From: Polyodon spathula
Taxonomy: Eukaryota > Chordata > Actinopteri > Acipenseriformes > Polyodontidae
Assembly: GCF_017654505.1 (NCBI RefSeq)
Contig: NC_054565.1
Coordinates: forward strand, 5,821,270 to 5,885,269
Length of the DNA stretch: 64,000 nucleotides
Direction of reading: 5' to 3'
The notes below the pieces were generated by a model that saw only the letters and a list, made by a program, of their open reading frames with translations, had not been told where the DNA came from and did not search any database. Each line of letters opens with the position of its first letter. The stretch's first letter is position 1. The position numbers were made by a program, and so were the translations under genes. Below, one piece after another: positions 36,365 through 50,700 of the stretch.

Positions 36365-37519
36365 AATGGATTTGGGGTTTGAAAGCAAACACAATATCAT
36401 AGACAATACAATCGTCTACTTTAAGTTTAGAGACTCAAAGAGGAATTCAAGTAGCTAAGCCAACGATGGTAACCATACACATACAGTACATAGCAACTAA
36501 TCCATCCCCCAGTGTTGGGAATATGTAACACTCAAGAAGGGAGTGCCAGCATGAAGATCAATGGGTGACCTTGTCTAGATGATCTTGTTTTTTTACATTT
36601 ATTCAAGTCGTGGATGATATCATATTGTTTTATGTAAACTGGAGACCAGACAGTGTTGACTGTGATTATTCATATAATATAATCATATTCAAATCATATC
36701 ATATACATTACAAGTGCCTCAAGGGTTCCTACAATATTCAGTGTCATATAAAACATTTTTTATACCATTCTCACTTCTTACTCCATCTCTGTAGCTTTTT
36801 TTTGTTTAAAACCGTTTTGATGTTTGACTGGTGTATTCCCCCCAGCGCAATTACCACTTGAGATTTACTGTAAATCTTTAATGATTTTAATCATGACATA
36901 TTAATGCTCATTTCTTTTCTTGGGCCTCTATTTCAATGGTCTCTTATAAAAATAAATAGCGTGATTGCGATATTCGTTCATACTTGCATCGCTTGTCTGC
37001 AGTAACCCCGGGGACTGATTCCCTGTTCACACTGCCATCTTGCACACAATGTTCAATTACAGTATATTGGGTTTAGGATTTTACTGTTTGTAAGCCATTA
37101 TAATTTGGATCCGTTCCGTCCTCAAGTGGCCTGTCAAAACAGATTTACAGTAATCTTATCGGTAGATAAGGCTCATTGAAAAACCCACAATAACCCACAA
37201 TATGCCCTTCTTCCCACAACAAAACCATGTCAAACAGCAATTCATATTGTAATACCTCCGGCAGGCCTGAGTGATATAAAGCTGCCGATTCTTCTTTCCA
37301 TTTTAACTTCACCTGTGGTTTCATCGTTCTTTTTGTTTCCCAGTCCCCCATTGGTCAGCTGTGGTTATAGTGCACAGAGGTGCCTAGTTGTGGGCAATAT
37401 AGTCTTTCACATTGTGAATTAACTACACTTCTTCTGTTTGATAGAGGCATTAGTACACTATGGCAGCTGCAGAGAGTGCTTTGCAATGTTAAAGCAGAAT
37501 GTGCAGACTATTTGATCAG

Positions 37520-37522
<3 letters not shown>

Positions 37523-37570
<48 letters not shown>
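37523..37570. repeat. ATT microsatellite
   Basis: About 16 units. Confidence 0.95.
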
Positions 37571-40500
37571 GCATATCCTTGGCTACCAATTTGAACTACT
37601 TTTAATTATTTGTATGATTTCATTTTAAAATGAATGTTTAAGATAATAATCTTCATACCTACATTCAATTTGGACCATTATTGAAGGGAAAATAAAACTG
37701 TTCATTCCACGCTTTGGAATCTTGGAATGAATGTTCCTAGTGTTTGTAACTAGTGAGGTAACATTAACAGTTTGACTTTCACAAAATGGTTATTGTCCAC
37801 TAAACACCTTGATAAATCTGGTGTATAGTGCGCCTATTGAAACTGTACAGTGTAAGCATTTCATTACCTAGTGTGTTAACTAGTTTACTAACACGGTAAT
37901 AAATGTTTCTCATTTTTTCTTATAGATAATATGTAGTAACCTATTTATAATAACTGATACAATAGATAATGAAATCAACAACTCGTTATCAATTTGTTAA
38001 CATGTTATTATATAAAACAATGAATAATGCGTAACTCAAGATAATTCATTATGAGTGTTTATTTGTTTTAAATAGTCTCATTTCTTTAATCTCCAAGCGG
38101 GTGATTCTTACAGCTAACACTGTACATATGCTTGAATTCTGATTGGTAACAGAGGCAAATGTCTTTTTTTCACATCTTTTCCAACCGTTCAGCCTATAAA
38201 CCCGTCATGTGGTTTAAGAGGGGGCTGTAGCTTCTTACAGTTGATTGTTCTGAACCTGCCCTAATCATTCAAAGACTGATTCTCTTTTGAATGCAGGGAA
38301 TCATTTGAAGTCAAAAGAAATTCAACAGTGGGCATTGTGTTCCGCATATCCACAAACACTGTTGAATAAAACCCTGCTTTCTCAATTATAATACATCATA
38401 CCTAACACATTTTCTCTGTCGGTTTTTAGAAATTGAAAGACATTGCTTGCTATTCATCCTTTTTCATTGGATACAATAGAGCCATTTATTTTCAGTGGAA
38501 TTGCCAAACCATGCATAAACAAACGAAACTCTTGGTTGCAATGAAGAAACCGTTTTTTTTTTCATACGTGCAATTGGATTGAAAAAGGTATGATGCGGGC
38601 TATTAGTGGAGTCTCAGCTTGTTTCATTGTACACAGTTTCTCTGCTCACTTTCTGCTCATTGTTTCCTCCAAAGGTATGAACCAGTAAAAGGCTGTTCAC
38701 ACCTTAGTTTCCATGTGTTTTCCATACCCCCAGTCCTCTCTTCAAATATGACAGCTTATTTTAGCTTCATGACCCTTCTTGAAGGCCAGGTGAGCACCAT
38801 ATGCGCCTTCACGGCTACTACAGACTATTTCAGTGACCCACTGAAGCACGGATTGATTTGCTATTTATCCAACTGACAGCGAAGATAGGAAAAAAAAGTC
38901 ATAATTCCGTGCACTTGGGAGATTAAATTCCTGTATCGCTGTCAGCTACATTAACTTACTTCCTGGATCTCAATTCAATTAGAGTAGCATTCTCTAGCAT
39001 TAATAAATCAATACCGTTGCCATTCTAATATATTTTGAAAGTTTTTTTTTTTGTTTTGTTTTTATTATTGTTATGCTTTGCCCGAGAGATTGATGTAGGG
39101 ATTAGGCCTTCACGAGGCATGATGGGACAGGCTGTATTATTTACGTGCAGACAGTGATCTAAGTATAATTGCACCCTGTTGCACAATAGCGCTAAAGAGA
39201 AATGTTCATAATTCCACTCTGTTGCTGTTAAATTTAATAATGAAAATGTAAGCCCCAGGCAGTTGTTGCTTAACTCTTTGTTGGCCACATTGATGGAACG
39301 TGAACGACTGGATTTAACATCTAACAGCTGCTGGAATATATTCAGCCAGTGAGTAACAACCTAATCTGCAACTTATGGGACTGGTTATAAATGCACACTA
39401 CACTAAAGCCCCCTTAACACTGGCACTCTGGCTACCCGGGTCACAATCCCATGTTTCCTAAGAAACACATTAGCGGGGGACACAGTTCAACAATGCATTT
39501 TAATAAGCAGTAAAAGAACGAAAACCACCAAAAGATGATAACTCGGCTTAGGATCTCGACATTGCAGTTCAGTTTTTTTATTTTTTACAAATTTTTACTT
39601 TTAGATATTAGTCTTCAAAATGATCAATCGGAATTCTAAGAAACTCAAGTCAAGTTGACGTTTCAGCTAGTCCCTTTGTCAGTGTCTACTCTACTAAAAA
39701 AGGTATAAGGATTTGGCAAAATATTAGAATGTAGCACATTGCACATGGTGTAATTAATGTGTTACTCATATGCCATTGCTGGTTTGCTGTAATATCTAAA
39801 AGCTGCATTTACTGAAAGCAAATGTGATAGACTGTTTGACATAGTAGGCTTACTACTATGTCCCTCTGGATTCAAGCCTACACAAATTACTCATGTTTCA
39901 TGAGAGTCTCAAAAGAGATGACTTGATCTATCAGTTATTCTGGAGAACAGTCATCCATGAAGGAACTGGAGGCTGTACTCAATGAGGAATAGCCATGTAT
40001 CACTCCTGAACAATTTGAACTTGCAGTACACTGATCACGCCCAATGTCCAGCCTGCCCATTGTGGCCCAACACAATGTAAAAACACTACAGCAAGCAATT
40101 CCAAGTTTAGAAATGTTTGTAAATGAATGAATGGTGCAGCTCTGCACTGGAGCAAAGGGTTTGCCAGTATCATTTCTCATTTCATGTGTGCAACGTTCTT
40201 TAACGGAGTATTTAAATATCAACAGGAAGAAAAACTGTCTTTGGTTTGCTGTGGAGAGTGGTGTGGGAGCGCTGAAGTGTTTGTGGTGCTCCAACAGTTT
40301 GGAAATGCAGAATGTTTGCTTCGGCTCCAAAACTGTACTTCAGAATTATCATCCTCAGGGCAATCTGGGAATGTAATCCTAGTGCTTTACCCTCCATCCT
40401 GCTCCATGGTGGTTCAAAGCTGTTTGAAAATGTTGGTTCATCCTCTTTCAAGCATATGTTGCAAATTTGATATGCAATGTTATTTTCCTACAAGTCCTCA

Positions 40501-43500
40501 ATAAGAAAAATAATGCAAGCTGTAAAAATGAAAATCAAAGCAACTCTGGAAGTTATTATAATAAAAGTGAACCAGCTGTATAATAGATAGAAGCTAACTT
40601 TAAAAAGCAGGGGTTTGAATCGATTAACAGAACGATTGATTAATTGTTCACTTTTACCGATTTCATATTTTGTTCAGCGATCAATCAGATCTACATGCAT
40701 AAAATGCATTATAATTTAATCAGTGAAATCTAAAAGCATGAAAAAATGTGAAAGTACATAATGTGTATAAATGCACTATTTTTAATAACAAAAACCCTAC
40801 CAATAATTATCAAATTTTTACTGAGAGATGGATAAGACAAATGGTGCATATGCTAATACACATACAGGTACAATTGTACTACATAGCACTTACTGTGTAA
40901 TTACTGCCATTTACAATGAAGCATTCCCCAATTCCACTGTATATCATGTGGGACTTATCAGGATAATTCATTAATTTATTGTTCAGATTAATTAATGCAT
41001 TTAAAGAAAAAACAATTGATCGATTAACAGGAAAAGTGTCATGATGAAATCTCCTAAAAAATACATAATAAAATATTAAATAGTTCAGAACAGTTTGCTA
41101 TATGACTGTGCTATTAAATGAGTCCTTCCTGGTCTTTAGCTATTAATGTGCATGTCTGTGTGTGGGTGTGCCAGGGTGACAGGTTGTGCAGGGGGCTATA
41201 TTCCAAATCAGATAGATTTCCTTAATGCAAAGCCTTAACCCTAACCTAGCCTCCTTCTTGTGGGCAGAACCCTCCAAACCCCTCTGCTGTTAGAGGGGTT
41301 GTTCAGTGCTTTTCTAATACATACTGTATTAGTAGTACGAGGTTCCTGTAAGTTCCTGACAAATACAAAATACATATATACCAATAGGATAATGTGATCT
41401 TCACTAACAGGCAGACAGCCCCAAAAGCCTTCAACAGTTAGAAAAACATGTCAGTTACCTTAAAAGCTCTGAAAATATAAACATTAAAGCAATTTGATGA
41501 TGCAACATTCACAAAAGGAGCATTTATCATAAAACAATGGGTCTCTTTCCCCCTGTGTGCAACATTACAAACGAACTCTGAAACAGCACGCTGGATTGCT
41601 GTAATAGCTGATAAAATCTTGCAAGGGTTCTTGAACTTCAGGTTTAATTTTCAAAGAACTTTAGAGAATGCTAATTTTCTTACAGAGCACACTGAATAAG
41701 ATGCTGATGCTTGTCTTCAAAATAACCTGACAGCAAGCAAATGTTATCTGAGTCAGCCTGTAATTATAACTTTGCAAAGGTAGCTTCTAGTGACTCACTA
41801 TTATTGTGCAACTCTTGCACATAAAAAAAAAAAAATAGTCCCTATTATTCAAGGCCATTGTCACTAATTGGTATAGCCTGAGCCACCCCTGTGCGTGGCT
41901 CTGCAGTGGTTTGGTCCGTCTACTGCAGAAATGGACACAACTACAAGACTTCTGCGCTCAGTTTCAGCAGCACTTCATTGCCAGGTAACAAAGGTTAGAT
42001 CAGGCAAGCTAAAAAGAGTGCCTATGTTGTTTGTTTCTAATTCTCTAATATTAAACGTTTTCTTTCTTCCATCCCTCTAAAACATGAAAACAGGTGTACA
42101 GTATATGTCTGCTTTGTACATGCTCTATGTATTTCTGTATTACCTGCTGTGCAAGGACAGAGCAATATTATTTTTTGTTACCAATTTTTATGACCAGATC
42201 CATACAAATATAGTAAAGACAAATACAAATAGAAAGCCGGCTCTGGTTTAAGCACATTGGTTTGTATGTTTTTAGGGTGGCTCTTTCCTCTCGGCCCTGT
42301 TAACCCATTTCCTTGTTCTTGCTATTGTCCCTAAGGTGTCCTGCATGCAATTGATCACATTGTAAACTCCTGATTGCTTCTTAAGTAAGTCGTAGACATT
42401 GATCCAGATTGGGCCCATCAATCTTTTACTTAAGGCTCCTTAAAGATATTAGCCAACAAATTCATCAGCTTCGGCATCTATATAACAAACACCTTGCAAA
42501 GTTTCACTTTCAACACGTCAAGATCTTAAAAGCATTCTGTCTCGGGAAGGGTCTGAGGGGAGTGATTCCAGCCTCGAGCTGAGAGATACAGTAACAGCAG
42601 ATCAGCCTTGTTCCAATGGGACTCTATTAAACTTTAAAGAGGTAAAGTAGTTTGCGCGTACCATATCGAAGCCAATACATCATCCTATAAAAATGAAATA
42701 CTGTGATGACTGCAAAGGTTAGGATCAATTCCATTACTGGTAAAAGATGAGAAAACATCACAGAAGCATCAGCTCTGTGTTAGAGCCGGACAGGGCCAGT
42801 GACTGGAGCCCCTAGTCATGCCCTGAAACGGTTCAGGTCAGGTTTTTAAGTGACCGCTGCAGATGCGTCCTGCTCCATATGGTTTGTGGAGACAAGGGTC
42901 TTCAATATTGCTCCTGACCTGAGCCTTACATGCTCTTACCGCAATGCAATTTGTAGCGCCCTCTGATCGCATTAGGAGCACTTTTAAATGACCCGGGAGT
43001 GCAGAGCTTTCACATTCACGCCGCTCGAAGTTGCTTAAAAAGATCTGAGCCCAAGACCAAGGCAGCATTAAGTCCCATTTGCTGTGTGGAAGTACAGTCC
43101 GAAGAGGCTGGAGAGGTGTTTTGGTAACAGGGAATTACCTGAAGTGAAGAGAAGACATCATTAGAGACAAACCTATTATGGATGGAGCTGTCAGCATTGA
43201 GTTTTGTCTCCTGGTATAGGCATATACGTTTGGCTACAACACATATCAATGTATTTCTGAAACTGAAGAAATTCTTAACAGCTTACTAACAGCTCATAAA
43301 TACATTGAATTAGATGCACTATTATATTCTAAGAAGTTCAATGGCCTGGCTTATTTATAATAAAATCTTCCTTTTAAAAGAGGTTTGAATATCAATGGCT
43401 GTCTGTATAAAAATACAAATTTAAAACTTTTTAAAAAAGTTTCACAGATAAAAGTAAAACTAATTTGATTGACAAGCTGTCCGGTTTTATCAATGTAAAT

Positions 43501-44106
43501 GGCACTTAGTCATCAAATGGCTACAGGTTCGCTTGACGTGGAGATTGCATTCGCTGGATCCCAATGCAAAAAAAGAAAAACTGCTGTCAAAAGTGAAATG
43601 ATTGATCATTTTAAAGGAAATGCTACTGCTAATATAGCTATCCACAGAGGCAACTCTGCAAATGTTAACCTAAACATACAGAGCTAATTGCTTTGAAGAG
43701 ATATGCTCAGTTATTAGCTCCTGAATGCTATCGTTTCCTGGGACTGATGATTCTAATAGGGCTTTCCCCTGGGAGCTATAAATGTGTCAGAGTTGCTCTT
43801 ATTACAATCAGCAGCTTTGTCATGTTGTGCTTTAGATCAGCCTCTTACACATGTGACAGCTAAATATAAAACACGAAACCTACAGAACTGGAAAACGGTT
43901 TGTTCTTTTTTTTTTTGTTCTGAATTGTATTCGACTGGTAGCTAAACCAAGCTGCTATACAGTAAATCTTTCAGTCCATTTTAAATCCTTGAGTGTATGA
44001 TAAAATCCAGACTTTATACTAGCTAAAGAGACTGTTGTTATGTTATTATTCATGGCATATCATTCTCTGTTTCATTAATGCTGGTGACTAAAGCAGTTTA
44101 AAAGCA

Positions 44107-44124
44107 CCCCCCCCCCCCCCCCCC
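44107..44124. repeat. poly-C tract
   Basis: A run of 18 C. Confidence 0.9.
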
Positions 44125-44645
44125 AAAGTGCTCTGAAGCAAGTCTTCTCCTTAGGAACAGCTGGTACACCACAGTGTAACCATTACACAGCCCTACTGCC
44201 AGGAGCCCCCTGGAAATCTTTCACATGGTACGTTAAACTGAACCACACTGGTATCCCATCTCATGCTGATAACGACTCTGCAGCAACATGCTGTAAAGTG
44301 TTTCATAAGAGTGCCTCATGTTTCCTGAGTTTCACAGCACCTACCCAGACACATTAGAAAACTGCAATCAAATTGCATCACTGTTTACCTTTCTAAAAAT
44401 GAATAAACACAGCGCACTGCTGTCTAGATAGAGCAGCAATCACACTGTCAGCCTAATAGTCCACAACAGCAATACATGACACAAATAAACCTATTTGAAA
44501 TACAGACTTCAACTAGGGGAAAAAACAGCTCACAAATGTGTTTTGCTGGTTCCATTTCTAATCATTACTCTCACAATCACTGCAACTAATGCAATCATTA
44601 CTCACTTTGTTTTTTATCATACATGTTGTGACAAAACAGGCAGTT

Positions 44646-44646
44646 A

Positions 44647-44720
<74 letters not shown>
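44646..44720. repeat. AAT microsatellite
   Basis: 25 AAT units, the longest trinucleotide array here. Confidence 0.95.
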
Positions 44721-44722
<2 letters not shown>

Positions 44723-47700
44723 CAACTTGTCATTCTATGTTAATGAATAGGAAATGTATTATTTATTTTAATATAAGACACTGATAAAATCAGAATACAA
44801 ATGAAGCTTGTATAAATGTGCTCTTACTGTGCTCAATCCTGGAAGAGCAGCTGAATTCAGATAATTCAAGACTAACATTCAATACCGCCAATGTACCTGG
44901 GTCATCGGAAGAAAGACTTTCGCTGTTTTTCAAGGCATCAACCAAATCTATCTTCCGTTTGCTCATTACTACCACTAAATAAACAATACAATCCTATAAA
45001 TTTAAAATGCCTGTTTCGCTTCAATCAATCGCAAGCGATTATATGCGAGTCCACACTTACAAAGTCAAAATTTTGCATACCGTGCGTAAGGCTACGGGCA
45101 CCAACGCTACTGGAACACTGCCCCTAGTGGACTGAAGAAATTCATCAATAAAAAATACCACACTGAACAAACATCCACTGGGGCAGGCTGCTGTCGCTAG
45201 CAGGGTACATGGCTGAGAATATCTTTTGAGGTCAGGCTTTGAAATTCTGAGTTAGTTACACAGATAACTCATGTACTACTACAGCCAAAAACGGATGGAT
45301 AAGTTGCATATCTAAAAGATCTGAAACAGATCGACCACATTGGCAGCATTTACCCCGGCAAGAATAACAAAATACTGAGACAACATGTCGTGCGGGTACA
45401 GGAAGCTAGACAGACGCTGACGTGTTGTAAAAGAAATGCCTGGTGTTACCGTAGTGCGCTGATGTAACAAAAAAAAACAAACATAATTATATCCCAATAT
45501 TTTTTTTGATATGCTATATTTTCAATAGTACACTTTTTTGTTTTGTTTTTCTTTTTAAAGATATCAGCTAAGTTTATACTTATTGATAATGGACACCAGA
45601 TTGTATCCTCAGTTTCTCTACCGTACATTGTACAAGATCAATAGGGGTGGGGTTATCTATCTTCCAAAAGTTACTCTGAAACGTTTTACCTCTTAAAACA
45701 AAACACACAGCCTCTTTAAAAATGAAACCCACACACAGCTACACAACATCCAAGTGGAACCTGGAGAAAACGGCATTGCGGGTTGCTTTGTAAGAGTTTT
45801 ATAAAATTAGCTTTTGCATATTTAAACAGATTATTATTTTGTGTTGAAGATTTAACTAAGTACATAATTCAGTTTTTATTACCCCTGACATGTTTTATGA
45901 CTGCAGTCATTCAGAATGGTTCATATTGTTTTTGCTCAAAGAATGGAGAGCAAGGTACATGGACATCGATGGTCATTTCATAACCAAGGCTGTATTTTTC
46001 TCACGGCAATCATGAATTTTCCATCTGTGTACTTCTTTGGGGTACTTTATAAGATCTCCTAATTTCTCACTCCTCCTCTGATCATTGTGGAGTTGACCTT
46101 TTCATTTTTACAAGTAGACATTTCATAGTCTCTGATTTAGTCCAATGCAAGGAAACCTCTAGTTTCAGAGCGTTGTGCAAAAAAAAAAGGAATATCTGAA
46201 CAAGGATGTCATGCCAGAGTGAGGAAGGCAGGCTCTTACACTCCTTCAAACACAATTCCTTCAGTGGGCATTGCCCAGTGATGTGCCAGGGGTACCACAA
46301 ATTGAAACGTTTGATCAGAAAAATCTAGAAAAGCACTGCTAAGGTTTATTACCTCCTGTTTAATTATTCATCCAGTGTAGTGAACCCCTTAGCAAAGCCA
46401 CATCCCTACATAACCACACAACCCTTGGGAGGTCTCTTAAGATACCGGGCACCAGCAACATTACCCTGCGGTGGCTTTTACTAAACACAAAAAACAACAT
46501 ACAAGCAGACTGATTACCGATCTCTCTTTTCTTTATAAAACTGGTGACTTTCTACGACCTGAAATGGCAACCAGATCAAAATTCTCCTTCGAGGGAACGC
46601 TTCACAGTACCATAGAAGCAGCTAATGGGTGTAACTGAACTGCTGCTGTGGTGTTTTTAAAAGCTAAATACACAGAGGATAAATGACTGCTGCTCGTGTT
46701 TGTGCTGAAGCCTGTCCTTGTTGCAAACATAAGAGCTCCCCCTAGTGCCTCATAGCAATGGCTTGTTAGGAATATGAAAAAAAAGAAAAAGCGTGTCGCA
46801 AAACTAGAACACTCGCAGTTCACAGGTGCAAAAACCAAGGCTTTACAAGTAATTTCCTCTTAACATAGAAACGCTCTGAGACTATTTTAACTGAGCACCT
46901 GCCTCCACACTATAATCACTATAACTTACAGTCCGGAAAGGAAGCAGAGGCCTGTTGTGGTCTTATTACCAGTAAGATAGGAAGGGAACCTTTAGTTTAG
47001 AGGCTGGATAAGTGGCCTTTATATTCAAGGGAAAAAGTAAAGTCTGAAAAACCAAAAGATTCAGCAGATTGTATGAAGTATCACGTGTGCAGTTTAAAGA
47101 GATCTGTTTATAAAAGACTGGTCTATAGCCATGCTCCCCACTATGGAGTGGGTTAAGAGAATAAACACACCTTTAAGTGTATTGAGGATACCGCTGAGCA
47201 ATCCTCCTGCCTTACACCTCCCTTTGGGGTGTAGTTGTTGTATCTCATGGTAACCGTTTTGTTGCGTTTTATAGTCTTGAACAAAATAATGTGTTGTTTT
47301 AATATAGTAAAGTCAGGAGTGGATCACACTGCTATGCAACGGCTTTATTTCAATCCCTGAAAAAAAGTCATTAAAAACAATAGTTTAGCTCAAGTTGGAA
47401 TTCCCCTGGATTAGGAATACTAAATTAAGGGGGGGTGTGTGTTAGTCCTGCCAGATTTCTCTTCCATAACATACTTCAAGGTGTTAATGTCTGTTTACTT
47501 TCAAAGCTTCACTTCACAAATTATAAAGGGCTCTCCATTGTACCCTTCATTACAACACTGGTAAACATTGAGTTTGGCTTCTGAGTGCTAATTGTAAGAG
47601 GTAAAATACTAACGTAAATCCTTGTATTAAATCTTGTTAGTGTAATGTGCCTTTGGGTAAATTTTTTCGGGTGAAGGATTTCCATTTACTGTAATATTGT

Positions 47701-50700
47701 GGCCCTTTCAGATCTTATTGCTTCTCTTAATTTCAATTGCAACTAAACTGCGGTCTAACTAAACTACTGCTGTTATCTGTGCCCGTTTACTGTATTTTCA
47801 GTTGTACATAAGCCTACAATGAATTGCCTATACTGCGAGACTAGCTGGTTGGCAGCTCCTTAAATCCTATTTGGTTGCATTAAAATGGCCAGAGAGACCA
47901 ATTAGCTTTTGTGTCCAATATCTATTGGTGAAGAGAATATTGGCACCACCAGCATTATAACCCTATTGAGACTTAGCATACAAAAAGCCTGCTTAACCCA
48001 CTCATCTGAATGGGGTGCAGTGGCTTGGCTCAAATCCACTTTCTTTAGCGAGTCAAGAATGTGGGGGTAGGTGTGGCAGACACAGCTCTGAGAGGGGTTT
48101 TTAGGACACAAAGGTATTCACAGTTACCAGCTACAGTGTCAGCAAACAAGTCCCTTTCCATGGTTATCAGAAATAACGTTTGTATTAAAATAAATCAAGC
48201 AAGGAGAAAAACAAATAGGTATTGTTAATAGAATATTTTCAAATGCCATTCAGTTATTTATATATAGGAAGGCTGTTCAGTCCTGGCAATTATAATTCTA
48301 CAAGAAAACAAGCTCCAATCATGTTCAAGTCAGATTTAGAGAAATAATGACAGTAACTCGATATTGCAACCACAGGGCCACAAATCACTTGATCAATGAT
48401 TGAAAACACCATAAAACAGTAAGAGACATATAAATCAAAATGCCATTCCAAGCTACTTAGTCTTTAAATCTAACATGTGATGCACCCAAACTGGTAAGAG
48501 ATGCCCTAGGTGATTGGAATCAACACACACCATAGTGGTGCCAGGTCTGGAAAGACAAGACGCTGCAACTTTGTAATTAATAAAGTTTGTCTTCTCCCCT
48601 CCTGGAATGGTTAATTAGGCTGTCTGTGGCGATGGGAAGCGTCTATTGCATTACTACACTGGAGACAGCAGCAGTCTGGGGCGGCAGCGAACTGGTTCAT
48701 CATGTCATCTGCAGAGTTGGAGACTTTCCCAAGAAGAATCCACTGATTGTGGTCCAAATAGCCTGGCATAGCGTTGGCAAGAGTTCAGAGGTAGACAAAT
48801 GAAAACAGATAGCATTAAGATGATTGCTTGAAATGTTTATTTAAAAAAAATAATAATTATGATCTTTCTTATTTTGATGTCCTTCGCGATCACGTGGTTT
48901 TAAAAATAAACCGGACTGTTCAGCTAAGTGAGTGATCTGTGCTTCTTGATTGTGCCAAAGTAACCTCTGTCTCCTAATTGGAGCAACTGGTGCGCTGGGA
49001 AATCTTCAAATGGGTTGGAAAGAGCTCTGCAAGGAAGTGCTAAAATGTTTACAGTATCAGATTCCAGTGAAACAAGACCCTGCCTGTTCCTCCAGTGCAG
49101 GCACCTTCGGCAGGTGAAGGGAATGGGTTTGGTTAATCCAGTGTTAAACGCTGCTTTTCAACAGGTTTCAGTGCTTTGCAGGAAACGTTCGTTCATGAGC
49201 ACAATCTTCTTCTGATTTCATTCCCTTTCGTCGGCAAGCAGGCTACCTCAGCTCTCAGTGTCAGTGTCTGCTGAAAGAGGAGAAAATGACTTCCATTAAA
49301 TCAAAATGATGGCACCTCCTAAGCCATTAGAAAGTATAGCTATGGCAGTGCTTTAAACTAGTTGAGGCCTGGGTGCCAGCATTCAATGCCCACACTACCA
49401 TCTGTTTACATATCTGCTAGGGGGTTTGCAAACTACAATGCAGCCTATAATGAGACCTGACAGTTTTAAATGGGTTTTGAGACCTTCAGTTTGAAAATAA
49501 ACTGGTTAAATAGCTTCCCCTGGCTTCTCGGGGGTCTTGGAAACAGTTGAGGAATATTGCCTTCTACTAAATAGAAAAAACTGATTTAAAGCAAATTAAA
49601 TATAAAAATGTATTTTCTAAGTTCTTGAGAATTGTTTTCTTTTGCAAAGAAAATGGGGCTTAATTTGTTGGCCTTTACAGCCTAATGCGTATTTCTGGAT
49701 TCCTCTTTTGATTTTTATAAATGCTAGACACAGAAAAGGAGGTGGTTGATGTAATGTATGCTTACTTTCTCCTACTTCTACTCTAAATTAACACTCTGAG
49801 CAAACAAAGACGTGTGTCTCAGCCTGGCACACATTTGCCATACTATTCAGTGACACTTATCCCTTTTTAAATGTCCTTTTAAAAATAATTTGGTTGGATA
49901 TCTTTTGGGTCAAAAACCAGTTCAAATCAAATTACATCAATTAGTTTTTTTCTATGGTGTGTCCCCATGCACAGACAACCTGTAGATCCTTATCAATGTA
50001 ATACCAGGGTATTATCAATGGATTTAGAACCAGCGTTGGTACAGTGGCTCTGATAAGGAGAACACATAGGAATCATGGTACTATCATACTGCCCTGGATA
50101 GGTTCATTTCATTGTGACAATTCAGTACGGTCTTCACTGTATTTAAAACACTTTTCAGAAGATGTTTCAATGTGAAAATCAGATCCAGTACCTTCTTGAT
50201 TTCTCAGACCTTATTTTTAATAGATTTTCTGAGCTTAATTTTCCCCTGGTTCTCATTATGCTAGACACCCTTTCATATTAATCTTCAGCTGCAATGTAAC
50301 ATCAATGCAAGAGTTCAGCACTGTAGCACAAGTGGTATGATGGGAAGACTGATACAGCTGTAATATTTAAATATGTTGTCATGCCAATGGTGTCTCAATA
50401 GTAAAGGACCGACACACAGTGATAAACACTTGTTTCTGTGAAAGGCTGTAAACCTGCTTTTAATAGATTACAAGTTTAACCCTTTAGTGCAAAGGTTACT
50501 TAACTGTTTAAGCTTGTGTACACATTTTCACAGACACGTGTGCAGTTAATATTTGTAATCGTATTTTCATTTTAATTTTGTTTATATTTCAGATGTCCAC
50601 CTTCACTATGGCATACAGCATTCAGTTGCGGTGTGGTTCACAATATATCAATGTAAATGATGAAATAAAATACCATTTCACGGTAAAACAATATGACATT

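Noticed and set aside
41931..41988. MDTTTRLLRSVSAALHCQ followed by GTAACA, considered as LDLRAP1 exon 1
   Set aside because: It begins MD and ends at a possible donor, but does not match the expected MDALKSAGRA...KQSW sequence, and the phase at GTAACA is 0 instead of 1.
48640..48720. AAVWGGSE reading, considered for the KQSWGG part of LDLRAP1 exon 1
   Set aside because: Only TGG GGC GGC agrees; upstream residues (GSVYCITTLETA) do not fit and no donor in the right phase follows.
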